In this document: piece after piece, positions 8,199 to 17,911 of the stretch
Position numbering within the stretch: position 1 is the first letter of the stretch
Layout of the letters: every line of letters starts with the position of its first letter
Assembly (NCBI RefSeq): GCF_943193095.1
Contig: NZ_CALPCV010000011.1
Span: 12,293 to 76,292 of the forward strand
DNA from: Parasutterella muris
GTDB lineage: Bacteria; Pseudomonadota; Gammaproteobacteria; Burkholderiales; Burkholderiaceae_F
DNA: 64,000 nt
Direction: 5' to 3'
The notes under the pieces: model-generated
Told to the model about the DNA's origin: nothing
The model's database searches: none
What the model saw: only the letters and a program-made list of their open reading frames with translations
Program-made: the position numbers and the translations under genes

Positions 8199-9383
8199 AT
8201 GCAAAACGTAGCGATTCTCGGAGCGACGGGCTCCATTGGAAAAAGCACGCAGGGTGTGCTTGAGCTCTATCCTGACAAATTCCGTCTGTATGCGGTCACC
8301 GCGCACTCCCGCGTAAAAGAGCTCGCAGAGATTGCCAAGCGGTTTAATGTTTCTTTGGCGGTGACTTCGGATCCGTCGAAATTAGAAGCGCTGAAGGAAG
8401 CCCTGGCGGCGATCGGCTGCAATGCACGGGCTGAAGCAGGCGCCGAGGCGGTTGCTCGTCTAGCGGCCTCGCCGGAAGTTGATATTGTCGTAGGTGCCAT
8501 TGTCGGCGCAGCTGGCATCGTTTCTACATTCCGCGCGGCGGAAGCCGGCAAGAAGCTTTTGCTGGCCAATAAGGAGAGTGTGGTCTGCGGCGGCAAACTT
8601 CTCATGGACACCGTTAAGCGGTGCGGTGCGACGCTGATGCCGGTGGACAGTGAACACAACGCGATCTTCCAGTGTCTTGTGGGCGAAACCGAACGTTCGC
8701 GTGAAAAAGCACGCATTATTCTGACCGCTTCAGGCGGTCCTTTCCGAACCAGAAAAGACCTTTCCGACGTGACGATCGAAGAGGCGACGCATCATCCGAA
8801 TTGGTCGATGGGACGCAAAATTACGGTGGATTCCGCCACGCTGATGAATAAGGGGCTGGAAGTCATTGAAGCGCGCTGGCTGTTTGACTTTCCGCCTGAA
8901 CGCATTGACGTGGTGGTTCATCCGCAGAGCATCATTCACTCAATGGTTGAATACGAGGACGGCGTTGTGATCGCTCAGATGGGCGCGCCGGATATGAAAA
9001 ATACGATTGCTTACTCTTTAGCGTATCCGGATCGATTTACGGCAGGAGTGACCCCGTTAAAATTTTCTCAGATAAAAACATTGACTTTTGAAGACCCGGA
9101 TTTAAATCGTTTCCCTCAGCTCGGCTATGCCTATGAAGCGCTTAAGATGGGCGGTTCGGCCAGTATTGTGCTTAATGCCGCCAATGAGATCGGTGTTGAG
9201 GCGTTTCTTGAGGGACGTATCGGCTTTACGGATATTGCCGTTTTGTGCCGCTCCATGATGTATGGTTTCCAGCCGCCGGCTCCGACAACTCTGGAGGAAA
9301 TTCTTGAGACGGACAGACAGGCAAGAGAGCTGGCTCGGGCGTGGGCAGACGGATATTCCGAACATCGGAGAGATAAGAATTGA
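8199..9383 (+). CDS. dxr: 1-deoxy-D-xylulose 5-phosphate reductoisomerase
   Basis: Second step of the MEP isoprenoid pathway, making MEP with NADPH. The 394-aa protein has the NADPH-binding GATGSIGKST at residue 7 onward. It also has the metal/substrate motif PVDSEHNAIFQC, and the loop MNKGLEVIEARWLFDF. Its product pathway supplies substrate for UppS two genes upstream. It overlaps the start of rseP by four bases, indicating coupled translation. Confidence 0.98.
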   Translation: MQNVAILGATGSIGKSTQGVLELYPDKFRLYAVTAHSRVKELAEIAKRFNVSLAVTSDPSKLEALKEALAAIGCNARAEAGAEAVARLAASPEVDIVVGAIVGAAGIVSTFRAAEAGKKLLLANKESVVCGGKLLMDTVKRCGATLMPVDSEHNAIFQCLVGETERSREKARIILTASGGPFRTRKDLSDVTIEEATHHPNWSMGRKITVDSATLMNKGLEVIEARWLFDFPPERIDVVVHPQSIIHSMVEYEDGVVIAQMGAPDMKNTIAYSLAYPDRFTAGVTPLKFSQIKTLTFEDPDLNRFPQLGYAYEALKMGGSASIVLNAANEIGVEAFLEGRIGFTDIAVLCRSMMYGFQPPAPTTLEEILETDRQARELARAWADGYSEHRRDKN

Positions 9384-10738
9384 CATTGATGACGACAGTA
9401 ATCGCTTTTATTGTCACCATCGGAGTTTTGATCACTTTTCATGAGGCGGGCCACTATTTAGCGGCACGCCTTTGCGGTGTCAAAATTTTGAAATTTTCGA
9501 TTGGTTTTGGCAAACCGCTTTTCTCATGGAAAAGAAAAAATGACCCGGACGGGACTGAGTGGTCCGTAGCGGCGCTTCCGCTCGGCGGATATGTCCGTAT
9601 GCTTGACGAGCGGGATCCGGCCTGCCTGCCGATAAAACCGGAGGACGCGGACCGTACGTTCGGTTCCAAGTCGGTTTGGCAGAGATTTTTCATTGTGGCC
9701 GCAGGCCCGGCTGCGAATCTGATTTTAGCGGTACTGCTTTTTGCCGCAGTGTTTATGGTCGGCAGCGTACAGCCGCTTCCTGTAACTGCGGAACCTCCCG
9801 CCGGAACGCCGGCGGCCGAGATTGGTCTTCATCGCGGAGATCAGATCGTGAGGGTGGACGGTTCAGCCGTAAAGAGTTTTGCCGATCTTCGTTTCGAGCT
9901 GATTAACAAATTCGGCAAAGAAGTTCCTATTGAAGTGCATTCACCCAACGGAGCGGAGTTTGAGCGCACGCTGGATTTGAGAAATGTCGGTTTTGACTCT
10001 CTCAGCCAGGATGACGATCCGCTGACCCGTATCGGTCTGTCTTTGCAAGTCAGCCGTCCCATTATTACCGGATTTGTCGGAGATTCCGCTGCCAAAGAAG
10101 GCGGCCTGGAAGTTGGTGACGAAGTCATCAGCATTAATGGCAAAGCAGTTCCAATGCCCGCTGACCTGGTCGAAGCGGTTAAAAAGTCGCCCGGCATGCC
10201 GTTGGAATTTATCGTTGATCGCCAAGGGAAAGAGTTTAAATTCCGCGTAACACCTTCAGCACATCTTGAAGCCGACGGAGAAGAAGCCGGACGCATCGGG
10301 GCTTCCATTGGCGTGGATTACCCGAAAACAAAAGTTGCATACGGTTTTTTTGAAAGTTTGCTTCAAGGCGTACGTAAGACATGGGAGACGGCCTCAGTTT
10401 CTCTGAAAATGATCGGATTGATGTTTACCGGAGATGTTTCGGTAAAAAACATTTCCGGTCCGGTTTCTATCGCTGATTATGCCGGACAGTCCGTCCAGCT
10501 GGGCTTTATCCCGTTTTTATCCTTCCTTGCCGTCATCTCGGTAAGTTTAGGAATATTGAACTTACTACCGATTCCTATGTTGGACGGGGGCCATCTCCTG
10601 TATTATTCTCTCGAAATGATTAGAGGCAAGCCTGTATCCGAATCTTTTCAAAGTGCAGCCCAAAAAGTTGGGATTGCTGCTTTGTTAGGTTTGACTGTGC
10701 TCGCTCTTTTTAATGATTTGACGAGGCTTTTTTCATAG
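9380..10738 (+). CDS. rseP: RIP zinc metalloprotease RseP (site-2 protease)
   Basis: Inner-membrane protease that cleaves anti-sigma factors and signal-peptide remnants. The 452-aa protein has HEAGH at residues 21-25 in the first membrane helix, two PDZ regions in the periplasmic loop (about 120-300), and NLLPIPMLDGGHLLYY near the C terminus with the third metal ligand. The start is either TTG 9380, overlapping dxr, or ATG 9389 in the same frame; both retain the active site. It sits directly upstream of bamA, as in most Proteobacteria. Confidence 0.96.
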   Translation: MTLMTTVIAFIVTIGVLITFHEAGHYLAARLCGVKILKFSIGFGKPLFSWKRKNDPDGTEWSVAALPLGGYVRMLDERDPACLPIKPEDADRTFGSKSVWQRFFIVAAGPAANLILAVLLFAAVFMVGSVQPLPVTAEPPAGTPAAEIGLHRGDQIVRVDGSAVKSFADLRFELINKFGKEVPIEVHSPNGAEFERTLDLRNVGFDSLSQDDDPLTRIGLSLQVSRPIITGFVGDSAAKEGGLEVGDEVISINGKAVPMPADLVEAVKKSPGMPLEFIVDRQGKEFKFRVTPSAHLEADGEEAGRIGASIGVDYPKTKVAYGFFESLLQGVRKTWETASVSLKMIGLMFTGDVSVKNISGPVSIADYAGQSVQLGFIPFLSFLAVISVSLGILNLLPIPMLDGGHLLYYSLEMIRGKPVSESFQSAAQKVGIAALLGLTVLALFNDLTRLFS

Positions 10739-10769
10739 TTTTAAGAGAGCCGATTTTTATTAAGAATTT

Positions 10770-13091
10770 ATGCCTTATCCTAAGAAAATTACGTTAGCCT
10801 GTCTGGGCGCGCTTATGGCAGCTCAAGTGTGGGCCCAAGGACATGTGATCAAAGACATTCGTCTTGAGGGTATTTCCAGAACAGAAGCCGGCACCGTCTT
10901 TTCGCATCTTCCTATTCGAGTTGGCGACACCTACACAGCTGAGCTCGGTGCCATGTCCTTGAGATCGCTTTATGCCTCCGGTATGTTCCAGGATGTTCAG
11001 CTTGATATGGACGGCAACGTTTTAGTGGTCCGTGTTCAGGAACGCCCGACGGTCGCAAACATCCATACCACCGGTATTGCGGAGTTCGATTCAAAAGGTG
11101 TTGAAAAATCGCTTAGATCGGTCGGACTTTCCGAAGGTTCTGTTTTTGACAGAGCGGTTTTGGATAGGGCTGTTCAGGAATTAAGAAGACAGTATTTGAC
11201 CCGCGGAAGATATTCCGCGGAGGTCAAAACAACGGTGACTCCGGTTGAGCGCAACCGTGTACGCGTCAATATTGACGTTGATGAAGGAACGACTTCCAAG
11301 ATTCAGCAGATTCGATTCGTCGGCAACAAGGTTTATTCCGAAGGTGACCTTCGCGACGAGATGCAGCTTGGTACGCCGAACTGGTTCTCCTGGTACACAA
11401 AACGCGACCAGTATTCAAGAGAAAAGCTGGAAGCTGACTTGGAAGCCATCCGTGCGCTTTACAACAACAACGGTTATCTGGATTTCAAGATTGACTCCAC
11501 TCAGGTTTCCATCAGCCCGGACAAGTCCGGTATTTACGTCACCATTAACGTTGACGAAGGCAAGCGCTACAAGATTAAAGGCATTCGTCTGACCGGCGAC
11601 ATGCTCGGTCTGGAACCTGAGTTTGAAGAGCTGGTTGATATTAAACCGGGCAGCGTTTACAACGCTTCGGCCATTAATGCTCTGGGCAAAAAGTTCACCG
11701 ATAAGCTTTCGACGGTTGGTTACGCCTTTGCAAGAGCCGTTCCGTCTCCGGTTGTCGATCCGGAAAATGACGACGAAGTCACGATTGTTTATACGATTGA
11801 CCCGGGCAGACGCGTCTACGTTCGCAACGTGCTGATTTCCGGCAACACTCGCACGCAGGACGAAGTCATTCGCCGCGAAGTTCGTCAGTATGAAGCCAGC
11901 TGGTTTGACAGCGATAAAGTCGCGGTTTCGCGAGACCGTATCGACCGTCTCGGCTTCTTCGAAACCGTGACGGCTGAGCCGACTCCGGTAGCCGGTTCTC
12001 CTGACGAAGTGGATTTGAACGTGCATGTTAAAGAACGTCCGACCGGCAACATTTCCGTCGGTGCGGGCTACTCCACTTCCGAGGGTATTATTCTTTCGGG
12101 CGGATTCTCGCAGAACAATATTTTCGGCACCGGCAACTCTCTTTCTCTTGAAGTCAATACTTCCAAGAGCTCCAGAACCTATGCCGCAAACTTTACGCAG
12201 CCGTACATTACGACTTCCGGCATCAGCCAGTCGTTTGAAATTTACGACCGCCGCTTAGACCTGGATGAGTTGGAAATTACCGACGACGTTAAGTACGAAA
12301 CTTACGGTGCCGGTGTGACATACGGTATTCCGATCACTGAAAACGATCAGATTTTCCTTGGCGGAAAATTTGAAATGACGGACGTGACGCTTGGAGCCAA
12401 TGCGCCTCAGCGTTACCGTGAGTATGTTCATGACTTCGGTGACAAGCCGAAATCGGTCGCGCTGACATTGGGCTGGTCCAGAGACAGCCGAGACAATATT
12501 CTTGCTCCGACCAGAGGTCGTTATCAGCGCTTGTTCGGTGAAGTGTCCATGCCGGTTCTTGACCTGAGATACTACCGTGCAACGTATCAGTTCCAGCAGT
12601 TTGTGCCAATTACGAAGTCGATTACATTCGCGTTTAACACCGAGCTTGGCTACGGTGACGGCTATAACGGCAAAGAGTATCCGTTCTTCAAGAACTTCTA
12701 CGGCGGCGGTATCGGTTCTGTCCGCGGCTACGAAACTTCATCTTTAGGTCCTCGTGATTCTGACGGCGATGCTTCCGGCGGTAACCGCAAACTGAACTTC
12801 TCGATTGAGCTTCTGACACCGATCCCCGGAGCAGATCGTACACTGCGTATGTTTACATTCCTTGACGGCGGCTGGGTCTGGGGCCGTAAAGCCAATTACT
12901 CCAGTGACGGTTCCCTTCTTGGGTACCAGAAGGACAGACTGGACCTCGGAGATTTGAGATACTCCGTGGGTGTCGGTTTAGCCTGGATTTCGCCGATGGG
13001 ACCGCTTAAACTGAGTTTCGCGTTCCCGCTGAATAAGAAGAATTCCGACGAACTTGAAAGATTCCAATTCCAAATTGGTACAGGTTTCTAG
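10770..13091 (+). CDS. bamA: Outer-membrane protein assembly factor BamA
   Basis: Core of the BAM complex that folds beta-barrel proteins into the outer membrane. The 773-aa precursor has a signal peptide ending AAQVWA|Q at about residue 22. Five POTRA repeats follow (to about residue 425), then an Omp85 barrel with GGGIGSVRGYE (the conserved VRG(F/Y) lid motif). It ends in the BAM-recognised C-terminal FQIGTGF. The chaperone gene ompH follows. Confidence 0.97.
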   Translation: MPYPKKITLACLGALMAAQVWAQGHVIKDIRLEGISRTEAGTVFSHLPIRVGDTYTAELGAMSLRSLYASGMFQDVQLDMDGNVLVVRVQERPTVANIHTTGIAEFDSKGVEKSLRSVGLSEGSVFDRAVLDRAVQELRRQYLTRGRYSAEVKTTVTPVERNRVRVNIDVDEGTTSKIQQIRFVGNKVYSEGDLRDEMQLGTPNWFSWYTKRDQYSREKLEADLEAIRALYNNNGYLDFKIDSTQVSISPDKSGIYVTINVDEGKRYKIKGIRLTGDMLGLEPEFEELVDIKPGSVYNASAINALGKKFTDKLSTVGYAFARAVPSPVVDPENDDEVTIVYTIDPGRRVYVRNVLISGNTRTQDEVIRREVRQYEASWFDSDKVAVSRDRIDRLGFFETVTAEPTPVAGSPDEVDLNVHVKERPTGNISVGAGYSTSEGIILSGGFSQNNIFGTGNSLSLEVNTSKSSRTYAANFTQPYITTSGISQSFEIYDRRLDLDELEITDDVKYETYGAGVTYGIPITENDQIFLGGKFEMTDVTLGANAPQRYREYVHDFGDKPKSVALTLGWSRDSRDNILAPTRGRYQRLFGEVSMPVLDLRYYRATYQFQQFVPITKSITFAFNTELGYGDGYNGKEYPFFKNFYGGGIGSVRGYETSSLGPRDSDGDASGGNRKLNFSIELLTPIPGADRTLRMFTFLDGGWVWGRKANYSSDGSLLGYQKDRLDLGDLRYSVGVGLAWISPMGPLKLSFAFPLNKKNSDELERFQFQIGTGF

Positions 13092-13133
13092 TTAATTGTG
13101 GCACAATTAGAAAATTGTGTAGGAGATACATTC

Positions 13134-13634
13134 ATGCAAAAAAAATGGTTGGCGGTTGCTCTTGCTTCCGCATTAGTTTGCTCTGCTTCGACAGCAGTCC
13201 TTGCAGACGAAGTTAAGATTGGAGTCGTTAACACAGAAGTTATTCTTCGTGATTCTCCTGCTGCACAGGCTGCAAGCAAGAAACTGGAAAGCGAATTTTC
13301 CAAACGCGACAAAGAGATCAACGCTGCCGGTCAGCGTTTGAAGAGCGATTTCGAACGTTTTGAAAAGAATGCTCCGACCATGACTGATCAGGAACGTCTG
13401 CGCAAACAGCGCGATCTTCAGGATCGTGACCGCGACTTCCAGCGTCGTCAGCGCGAACTGCGTGAAGACTTCAACCAGCGCAGAAACGAAGAACTTCAGA
13501 AGCTTCTTCGTCAGGCCAACACGGTCATCAAGAACATTGCTCAGCGTGAAAAGTATGATCTGATTCTTCAGGAAGCGATTTACGTCAATCCGAAGATTGA
13601 TATTACAGATCAGGTCCTGAAAGAGCTGAAGTAA
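13134..13634 (+). CDS. ompH: OmpH/Skp family periplasmic chaperone
   Basis: Trimeric chaperone carrying unfolded outer-membrane proteins to BamA. I start at ATG 13134 because AGGAGA lies at the right distance and the product then opens with a textbook signal peptide (MQKKWLAVALASALVCSAS... cleaved after A24, VLA|DEV). An in-frame ATG at 13098 would add 12 residues before the signal. The mature chain begins with the conserved KIGVVNTEVILRDSP. It then becomes a long Arg/Glu/Gln-rich coiled coil, the tentacles of Skp. 166 aa precursor. Confidence 0.94.
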   Translation: MQKKWLAVALASALVCSASTAVLADEVKIGVVNTEVILRDSPAAQAASKKLESEFSKRDKEINAAGQRLKSDFERFEKNAPTMTDQERLRKQRDLQDRDRDFQRRQRELREDFNQRRNEELQKLLRQANTVIKNIAQREKYDLILQEAIYVNPKIDITDQVLKELK

Positions 13635-13645
13635 TTTTCCTCATT

Positions 13646-13680
13646 ACAACAAGCAGGCCCGGTGTCTGCTTGTTGTCTTA
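13646..13680 (+). terminator. Strong hairpin between ompH and lpxD
   Basis: ACAACAAGCAG (13646-13656) and CTGCTTGTTGT (13666-13676) form a perfect 11-bp stem with a 9-nt loop. The following bases (CTTA) are not a good U tract, so this may be an RNA-stability element or weak terminator rather than a full stop. Confidence 0.5.
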
Positions 13681-13787
13681 AGTGCGCAGTCCGCACCCAT
13701 TGCGGCTTAAACTGACACCGGGTTTCAAAGAACAGATTTTTGTTCTCCGTGCAGTTAAGCTAAATTTTTTGCCACGGAGGCATAATC

Positions 13788-14876
13788 ATGAACCAGCAGA
13801 CAGAACCGCTCACACTGCTAGAGTTGGTGGATCGCATCAAAGAGAAGAGCAACGACACGCTCCTCAGCACGATCAGCGCCAACGGCGGTTCGGCAAAAAT
13901 TCACTCTATTGCTCCGCTTGAGACAGCGGGATTCGGCGAAGTTGCATTTCTCGCCAACAGCAAATACCGAGATGCGGCCAGAGACAGTAAAGCGACCGCG
14001 TTAGTTCTTACCGAAGAAGATAAAAAGGCGATTTGGGGCGAAGACGAGCCCGAACGCATTCTGGTTGTCACACGCAATCCATACGCCTGGTTCGCCCTTG
14101 CGCTTCAAGTGATGTTCCCGCAGGTCAAAGCACAGCCGGGCATTGATGCAAGAGCGGTTGTCGAAGAGGGCGCTGAGATTGATGAATCCGCAACCGTCGA
14201 AGCCGGAGCCGTTATTCGCAAAGGCGCCAAGATCGGTGCCCGCTGCTTTATCGGGGCCAATTCCGTCATTGGAGAGGGTACGGTCATCGGCGAGGATTCG
14301 CATATTTATCCGAACGTCAATATTTATTATGGCTGCAAAATCGGCCCGCGCAATATTATTCATTCCGGCGCGGTTATCGGAGCTGACGGCTTCGGTTTTG
14401 CGCCGCTCGATCGCCGTTATGTCAAGATTCCTCAGATCGGCGCGGTAGAAACCGGAGAGGATGTTGAGATCGGCGCGAATACCTGTATTGACCGCGGCGC
14501 GCTTCTTAGTACGACGATTGGCAACGGCACCAAGATCGATGACCTGGTCATGATCGGTCACAACTGCAAAGTCGGCAACAATGTTGTTTTGTCGGGCCGT
14601 ACGGGTCTTGCAGGCAGCACAACGATCGGCGACAACGTTCAGGCCGGCGGCGGCTCAGGCTTTGCCGGTCATTTGAAGGTCGCGGCCGGCTCAATTATCG
14701 GCGGCGGCGCGGGCGTTCCCGGCAATATTGATAAACCGGATTATTATGCAGGCTATATTCCTGCTATGCCGCACAAAGAGTTTTACAACATTCTTTCCGT
14801 TATCAAACGGCTTCCTGAAATTCGCCGTCAGCTTAAGCGCCTGTCGGCTAAGATTGATTCTTTAACTGAGAAATAA
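13788..14876 (+). CDS. lpxD: UDP-3-O-acylglucosamine N-acyltransferase
   Basis: Third step of lipid A synthesis, adding the N-linked hydroxyacyl chain. The 362-aa protein has an N-terminal uridine-binding domain (to about residue 110) and a long left-handed beta helix of hexapeptide repeats (for example VVEEGAEIDESATVEAGAV). The catalytic region HSGAVIGADGFGFAP follows. RBS CGGAGG precedes ATG by 7 bases. fabZ follows with one intervening base. The cluster lpxD-fabZ-lpxA-lpxB is intact. Confidence 0.97.
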   Translation: MNQQTEPLTLLELVDRIKEKSNDTLLSTISANGGSAKIHSIAPLETAGFGEVAFLANSKYRDAARDSKATALVLTEEDKKAIWGEDEPERILVVTRNPYAWFALALQVMFPQVKAQPGIDARAVVEEGAEIDESATVEAGAVIRKGAKIGARCFIGANSVIGEGTVIGEDSHIYPNVNIYYGCKIGPRNIIHSGAVIGADGFGFAPLDRRYVKIPQIGAVETGEDVEIGANTCIDRGALLSTTIGNGTKIDDLVMIGHNCKVGNNVVLSGRTGLAGSTTIGDNVQAGGGSGFAGHLKVAAGSIIGGGAGVPGNIDKPDYYAGYIPAMPHKEFYNILSVIKRLPEIRRQLKRLSAKIDSLTEK

Positions 14877-14877
14877 T

Positions 14878-15321
14878 ATGCAAGACATTAATGACATCAT
14901 GAGGCTTCTGCCGCATCGTTATCCGTTCCTTCTGGTTGACCGCGTACTTGAGACCAACGGTGTGGATAAACTGATTGCCATTAAAAACGTGACGGTTAAT
15001 GAGCCGCAGTTTACCGGTCACTTCCCGGGCGTTCCCGTAATGCCGGGTGTGCTGATTATTGAAGCGATGGCTCAGGCCTGCGCGATGCTCGCATTTGCGC
15101 GCATGGGCGGAGAGCGTGATCCGGAAAAGCTTTTCTATTTTGCGGCGATTGACAACGCTCGCTTCAAACGCGTTGTCATTCCCGGCGACCAGCTTCGCTT
15201 TGAATGTACTTTCCTTCGAGAAAAAGCCGGCATGATCAAGATGCACTGCGACGCGACTGTTGACGGTCAGCTTGCTGCCTGCGCCGACATGATGTGTTCT
15301 TACCGCACCCCTAAAAAGTAA
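14878..15321 (+). CDS. fabZ: 3-hydroxyacyl-[ACP] dehydratase FabZ
   Basis: Dehydrates beta-hydroxyacyl-ACP in fatty-acid elongation, competing with LpxA/LpxD for hydroxyacyl-ACP. The 147-aa hotdog-fold protein has LLPHRYPFLLVDRVLE, the catalytic HFPGVPVMPG (His) and LIIEAMAQACAM (Glu). It sits one base after lpxD and nine before lpxA, as in most Gram-negatives. Confidence 0.98.
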   Translation: MQDINDIMRLLPHRYPFLLVDRVLETNGVDKLIAIKNVTVNEPQFTGHFPGVPVMPGVLIIEAMAQACAMLAFARMGGERDPEKLFYFAAIDNARFKRVVIPGDQLRFECTFLREKAGMIKMHCDATVDGQLAACADMMCSYRTPKK

Positions 15322-15330
15322 AGGCTGAAT

Positions 15331-16125
15331 ATGGCTAATATTCATCCATCATCCATCGTAGATCCTGCTGCGAGAATTGCGGACGATGTTGTCATCGGTC
15401 CCTTCTGCACGATCGGCCCGAATGTGGAGATCGGCGCAGGCACGACGCTGCAGAGCCATATCGTCGTGACCGGCCATACGGTGATCGGAGAGCGCAATAA
15501 AATTTACGCGTTTGCCACCATCGGTATTGATCCCCAGGATAAAAAATACCGCAATGAGCCGACTCGCCTGGTGATCGGAAACGATAACGTCATTAGAGAG
15601 CACTGCACGCTCTCAACCGGAACGATTCAGGATCATTCACTCACGCAAATCGGCGACGGCAACCTTTTGATGGCGAACGTGCATATCGCGCATGACTGTG
15701 TGGTTGGCGACGGCACGATTATTGCCAACAATGTCGGACTTGCCGGTCACGTGCATGTCGGCAATGACGCAATCATCGGCGGTCAGTCCGGCGTACACCA
15801 GTTTGTGCGCATCGGGCGCGGAGCAATGCTCAGCGGCGGTTCGATGGTTCGTCAGGACATTATTCCTTACGGCATGTACCAAGGTTATCCTGCGGCTCCG
15901 TTCGGCATCAACGTAGAAGGCATGAAGCGCCATGCATATACTCACACGGCGATTCGCGCCGCTCGTCAGGCCTACCGTTTGATTTTCCGTGACGGCAATA
16001 CGATTGCTGAGGCGGTCACTGCGATTAACGCTCTTGCGGACAGTATTGACGACGAACAGGCAAAGAAGGTATGCGCACTGATGCGTGACTTTATTGAGTC
16101 TTCACCGAGAGGGATTGCCCGCTAA
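15331..16125 (+). CDS. lpxA: Acyl-ACP--UDP-N-acetylglucosamine O-acyltransferase
   Basis: First step of lipid A synthesis. The 264-aa protein is a left-handed beta helix of isoleucine/valine-rich hexapeptides (VVIGPFCTIGPNVEIGAG). The catalytic histidine region is MANVHIAHDCVVGD, and the C-terminal helical domain begins at GINVEGMKRHAY. The TAA stop and the lpxB ATG share one base (TAATG), so translation is coupled. Confidence 0.98.
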   Translation: MANIHPSSIVDPAARIADDVVIGPFCTIGPNVEIGAGTTLQSHIVVTGHTVIGERNKIYAFATIGIDPQDKKYRNEPTRLVIGNDNVIREHCTLSTGTIQDHSLTQIGDGNLLMANVHIAHDCVVGDGTIIANNVGLAGHVHVGNDAIIGGQSGVHQFVRIGRGAMLSGGSMVRQDIIPYGMYQGYPAAPFGINVEGMKRHAYTHTAIRAARQAYRLIFRDGNTIAEAVTAINALADSIDDEQAKKVCALMRDFIESSPRGIAR

Positions 16126-17276
16126 TGGAGAAACTCACATCCAACTCGATCGTATGGACCGCCGGAGAGAACAGCGGAGACTACTTGGCTTCGCGTGTTC
16201 TTCCTTCGCTTTCCGAGGCATTCCCGCAAATGACGATGGAGGGTATCGGCGGAGAAAGAATGGTCGCCGACGGTCTTCAGAGCTGGTACAGCGCGAGTGA
16301 ACTCTCTGTGCGCGGCTATCTTGAAGTTGTGCGGCATTTGCCGAGAATTCTGAAGATTCGCCATGACGTGATACGCCGCACGCTCGAAAATCGACCTGCG
16401 GCATACATCGGCGTGGACGCGCCCGACTTTAATCTGGCGATTGAAGAAAAAGTGCGTTCAACCGGCATCCCGGTCATCCATATGGTTGCGCCGGCTGTTT
16501 GGGCGTGGCGTCCGCAGCGTATCCATCAGATTAAAAGGGCGGTTGATCACTTGCTGCTGGTATTTCCTTTTGAGGAAAAAATATTCCGCGAAGCCGGCAT
16601 CAGCTGCACGTACATCGGTCATCCGCTTGCGGATTTAATTCCGATTGAACCTGACACGCTCGGTGCTCGTGAGAAGATCGGTTTAAAAACAGTCGGACCG
16701 GTGATCGCGATTCTTCCCGGAAGCCGTAAAGACGAGATCAAATGGTGTGCGCCTGAATTCTTCGGCGCGGCGGATTTGGTGCTTAAATCGGAACCCACGA
16801 GTCGTTTTGTGATTCCCGCGGCTGACGCTAAACGTAAAGAAGAGATTCTGAAGGTTTTGGATCAGTTCCCGGCGGTGAAAGAAGCGTCTTTAATTTTAGA
16901 CGGGCAGTCTCACACGGCAATGGAAGCTTCGGACGCGATTTTGGTCGCAAGCGGAACAGCGACACTTGAGGCGGCGCTCTATAAGAAGCCGCTGGTTATC
17001 GGCTACAAGATGCCCGCGTTGTCGGCGATGCTGATCTTGTCCAAGGGACAGACAAAGTGGATCGGACTTCCGAATATTCTGGCGCAGAAATCCCTGGTCC
17101 CTGAGTGCGTTCAGATGTTCTGCTCTCCTGAAATCCTTTCCTCCCATCTTCTGCATGCGCTTGAGCCCAAGCGGCAGGAAGCTCTGAAAGCGATTTTTAC
17201 CGACATTCATCATTCGCTGCTGCGTCCGACGGCCCAGCTGACAACAGAGGCGATTGAGAAGGTTCTGAAGCGCTGA
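16125..17276 (+). CDS. lpxB: Lipid-A-disaccharide synthase
   Basis: Glycosyltransferase (GT19) that joins lipid X and UDP-diacylglucosamine on the inner membrane face. The 383-aa protein shows AGENSGDYLASRVL at the N terminus, HMVAPAVWAWRPQRIHQIK in the middle and the nucleotide-sugar region LPGSRKDEI followed by ILVASGTATLEAAL. It shares one base with lpxA upstream and one with rnhB downstream (TGATG). Confidence 0.97.
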   Translation: MEKLTSNSIVWTAGENSGDYLASRVLPSLSEAFPQMTMEGIGGERMVADGLQSWYSASELSVRGYLEVVRHLPRILKIRHDVIRRTLENRPAAYIGVDAPDFNLAIEEKVRSTGIPVIHMVAPAVWAWRPQRIHQIKRAVDHLLLVFPFEEKIFREAGISCTYIGHPLADLIPIEPDTLGAREKIGLKTVGPVIAILPGSRKDEIKWCAPEFFGAADLVLKSEPTSRFVIPAADAKRKEEILKVLDQFPAVKEASLILDGQSHTAMEASDAILVASGTATLEAALYKKPLVIGYKMPALSAMLILSKGQTKWIGLPNILAQKSLVPECVQMFCSPEILSSHLLHALEPKRQEALKAIFTDIHHSLLRPTAQLTTEAIEKVLKR

Positions 17277-17911
17277 TGGATTATTTATTTGATTTTGAGC
17301 CGCAGGGGCTGGTCTGCGGGGTAGACGAGGCAGGCAGGGGTCCGCTTGCAGGACCTGTCGTGGCCGCGGCCGTTATACTTGACCCGAATAACCCGATCGA
17401 AGGTCTGCGCGATTCAAAAAAGCTGACTGCGCATGTCAGAGAGCGTCTCGCGGTAGAAATTCGGGAAAAAGCGATATGCTGGGGGATCGCGGAAGGTACC
17501 GTCGCAGAAATTGATTCTCTGAACATTCTTCAGGCGACGATGCTCGCAATGAGAAAAGCGGTGCTTCAGCTGACACATAAGCCCGATATCGTACTGGTGG
17601 ACGGGAATCGCCTTCCGGAGCTGCCTTTTCGCGCGGAACCGATCGTTAAGGGTGACGATTTAATTCCGGCGATTTCCGCCGCCTCCATATTGGCGAAAAC
17701 CTTCCGCGACGCGCAAATGAAAATTTTTGCGGAAATGTATCCGAGATACGGTTTTGAAAAGCATTCCGGATACGGAACGGAACTTCATCTTAAGATGCTC
17801 AATAAATGGGGCCCTTGTCCGATTCATCGGCTGACGTTCGGCCCGGTAGTGGAAGTGGCAAAACGTTTTGAGCGAAAAGCAGATCGATTAAAGAGGAAAC
17901 AGCAGCGATGA
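17276..17911 (+). CDS. rnhB: Ribonuclease HII
   Basis: Removes ribonucleotides and RNA from RNA/DNA hybrids. The 211-aa product has the catalytic GVDEAGRGPLAGPVVAAAVIL (D and E), the motif DGN near LVDGNRLPELPF and YGTELHLKMLNKWGPCPIH at the C terminus. It is embedded in the lpx operon by one- and four-base overlaps, the usual place in Proteobacteria. Confidence 0.97.
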   Translation: MDYLFDFEPQGLVCGVDEAGRGPLAGPVVAAAVILDPNNPIEGLRDSKKLTAHVRERLAVEIREKAICWGIAEGTVAEIDSLNILQATMLAMRKAVLQLTHKPDIVLVDGNRLPELPFRAEPIVKGDDLIPAISAASILAKTFRDAQMKIFAEMYPRYGFEKHSGYGTELHLKMLNKWGPCPIHRLTFGPVVEVAKRFERKADRLKRKQQR

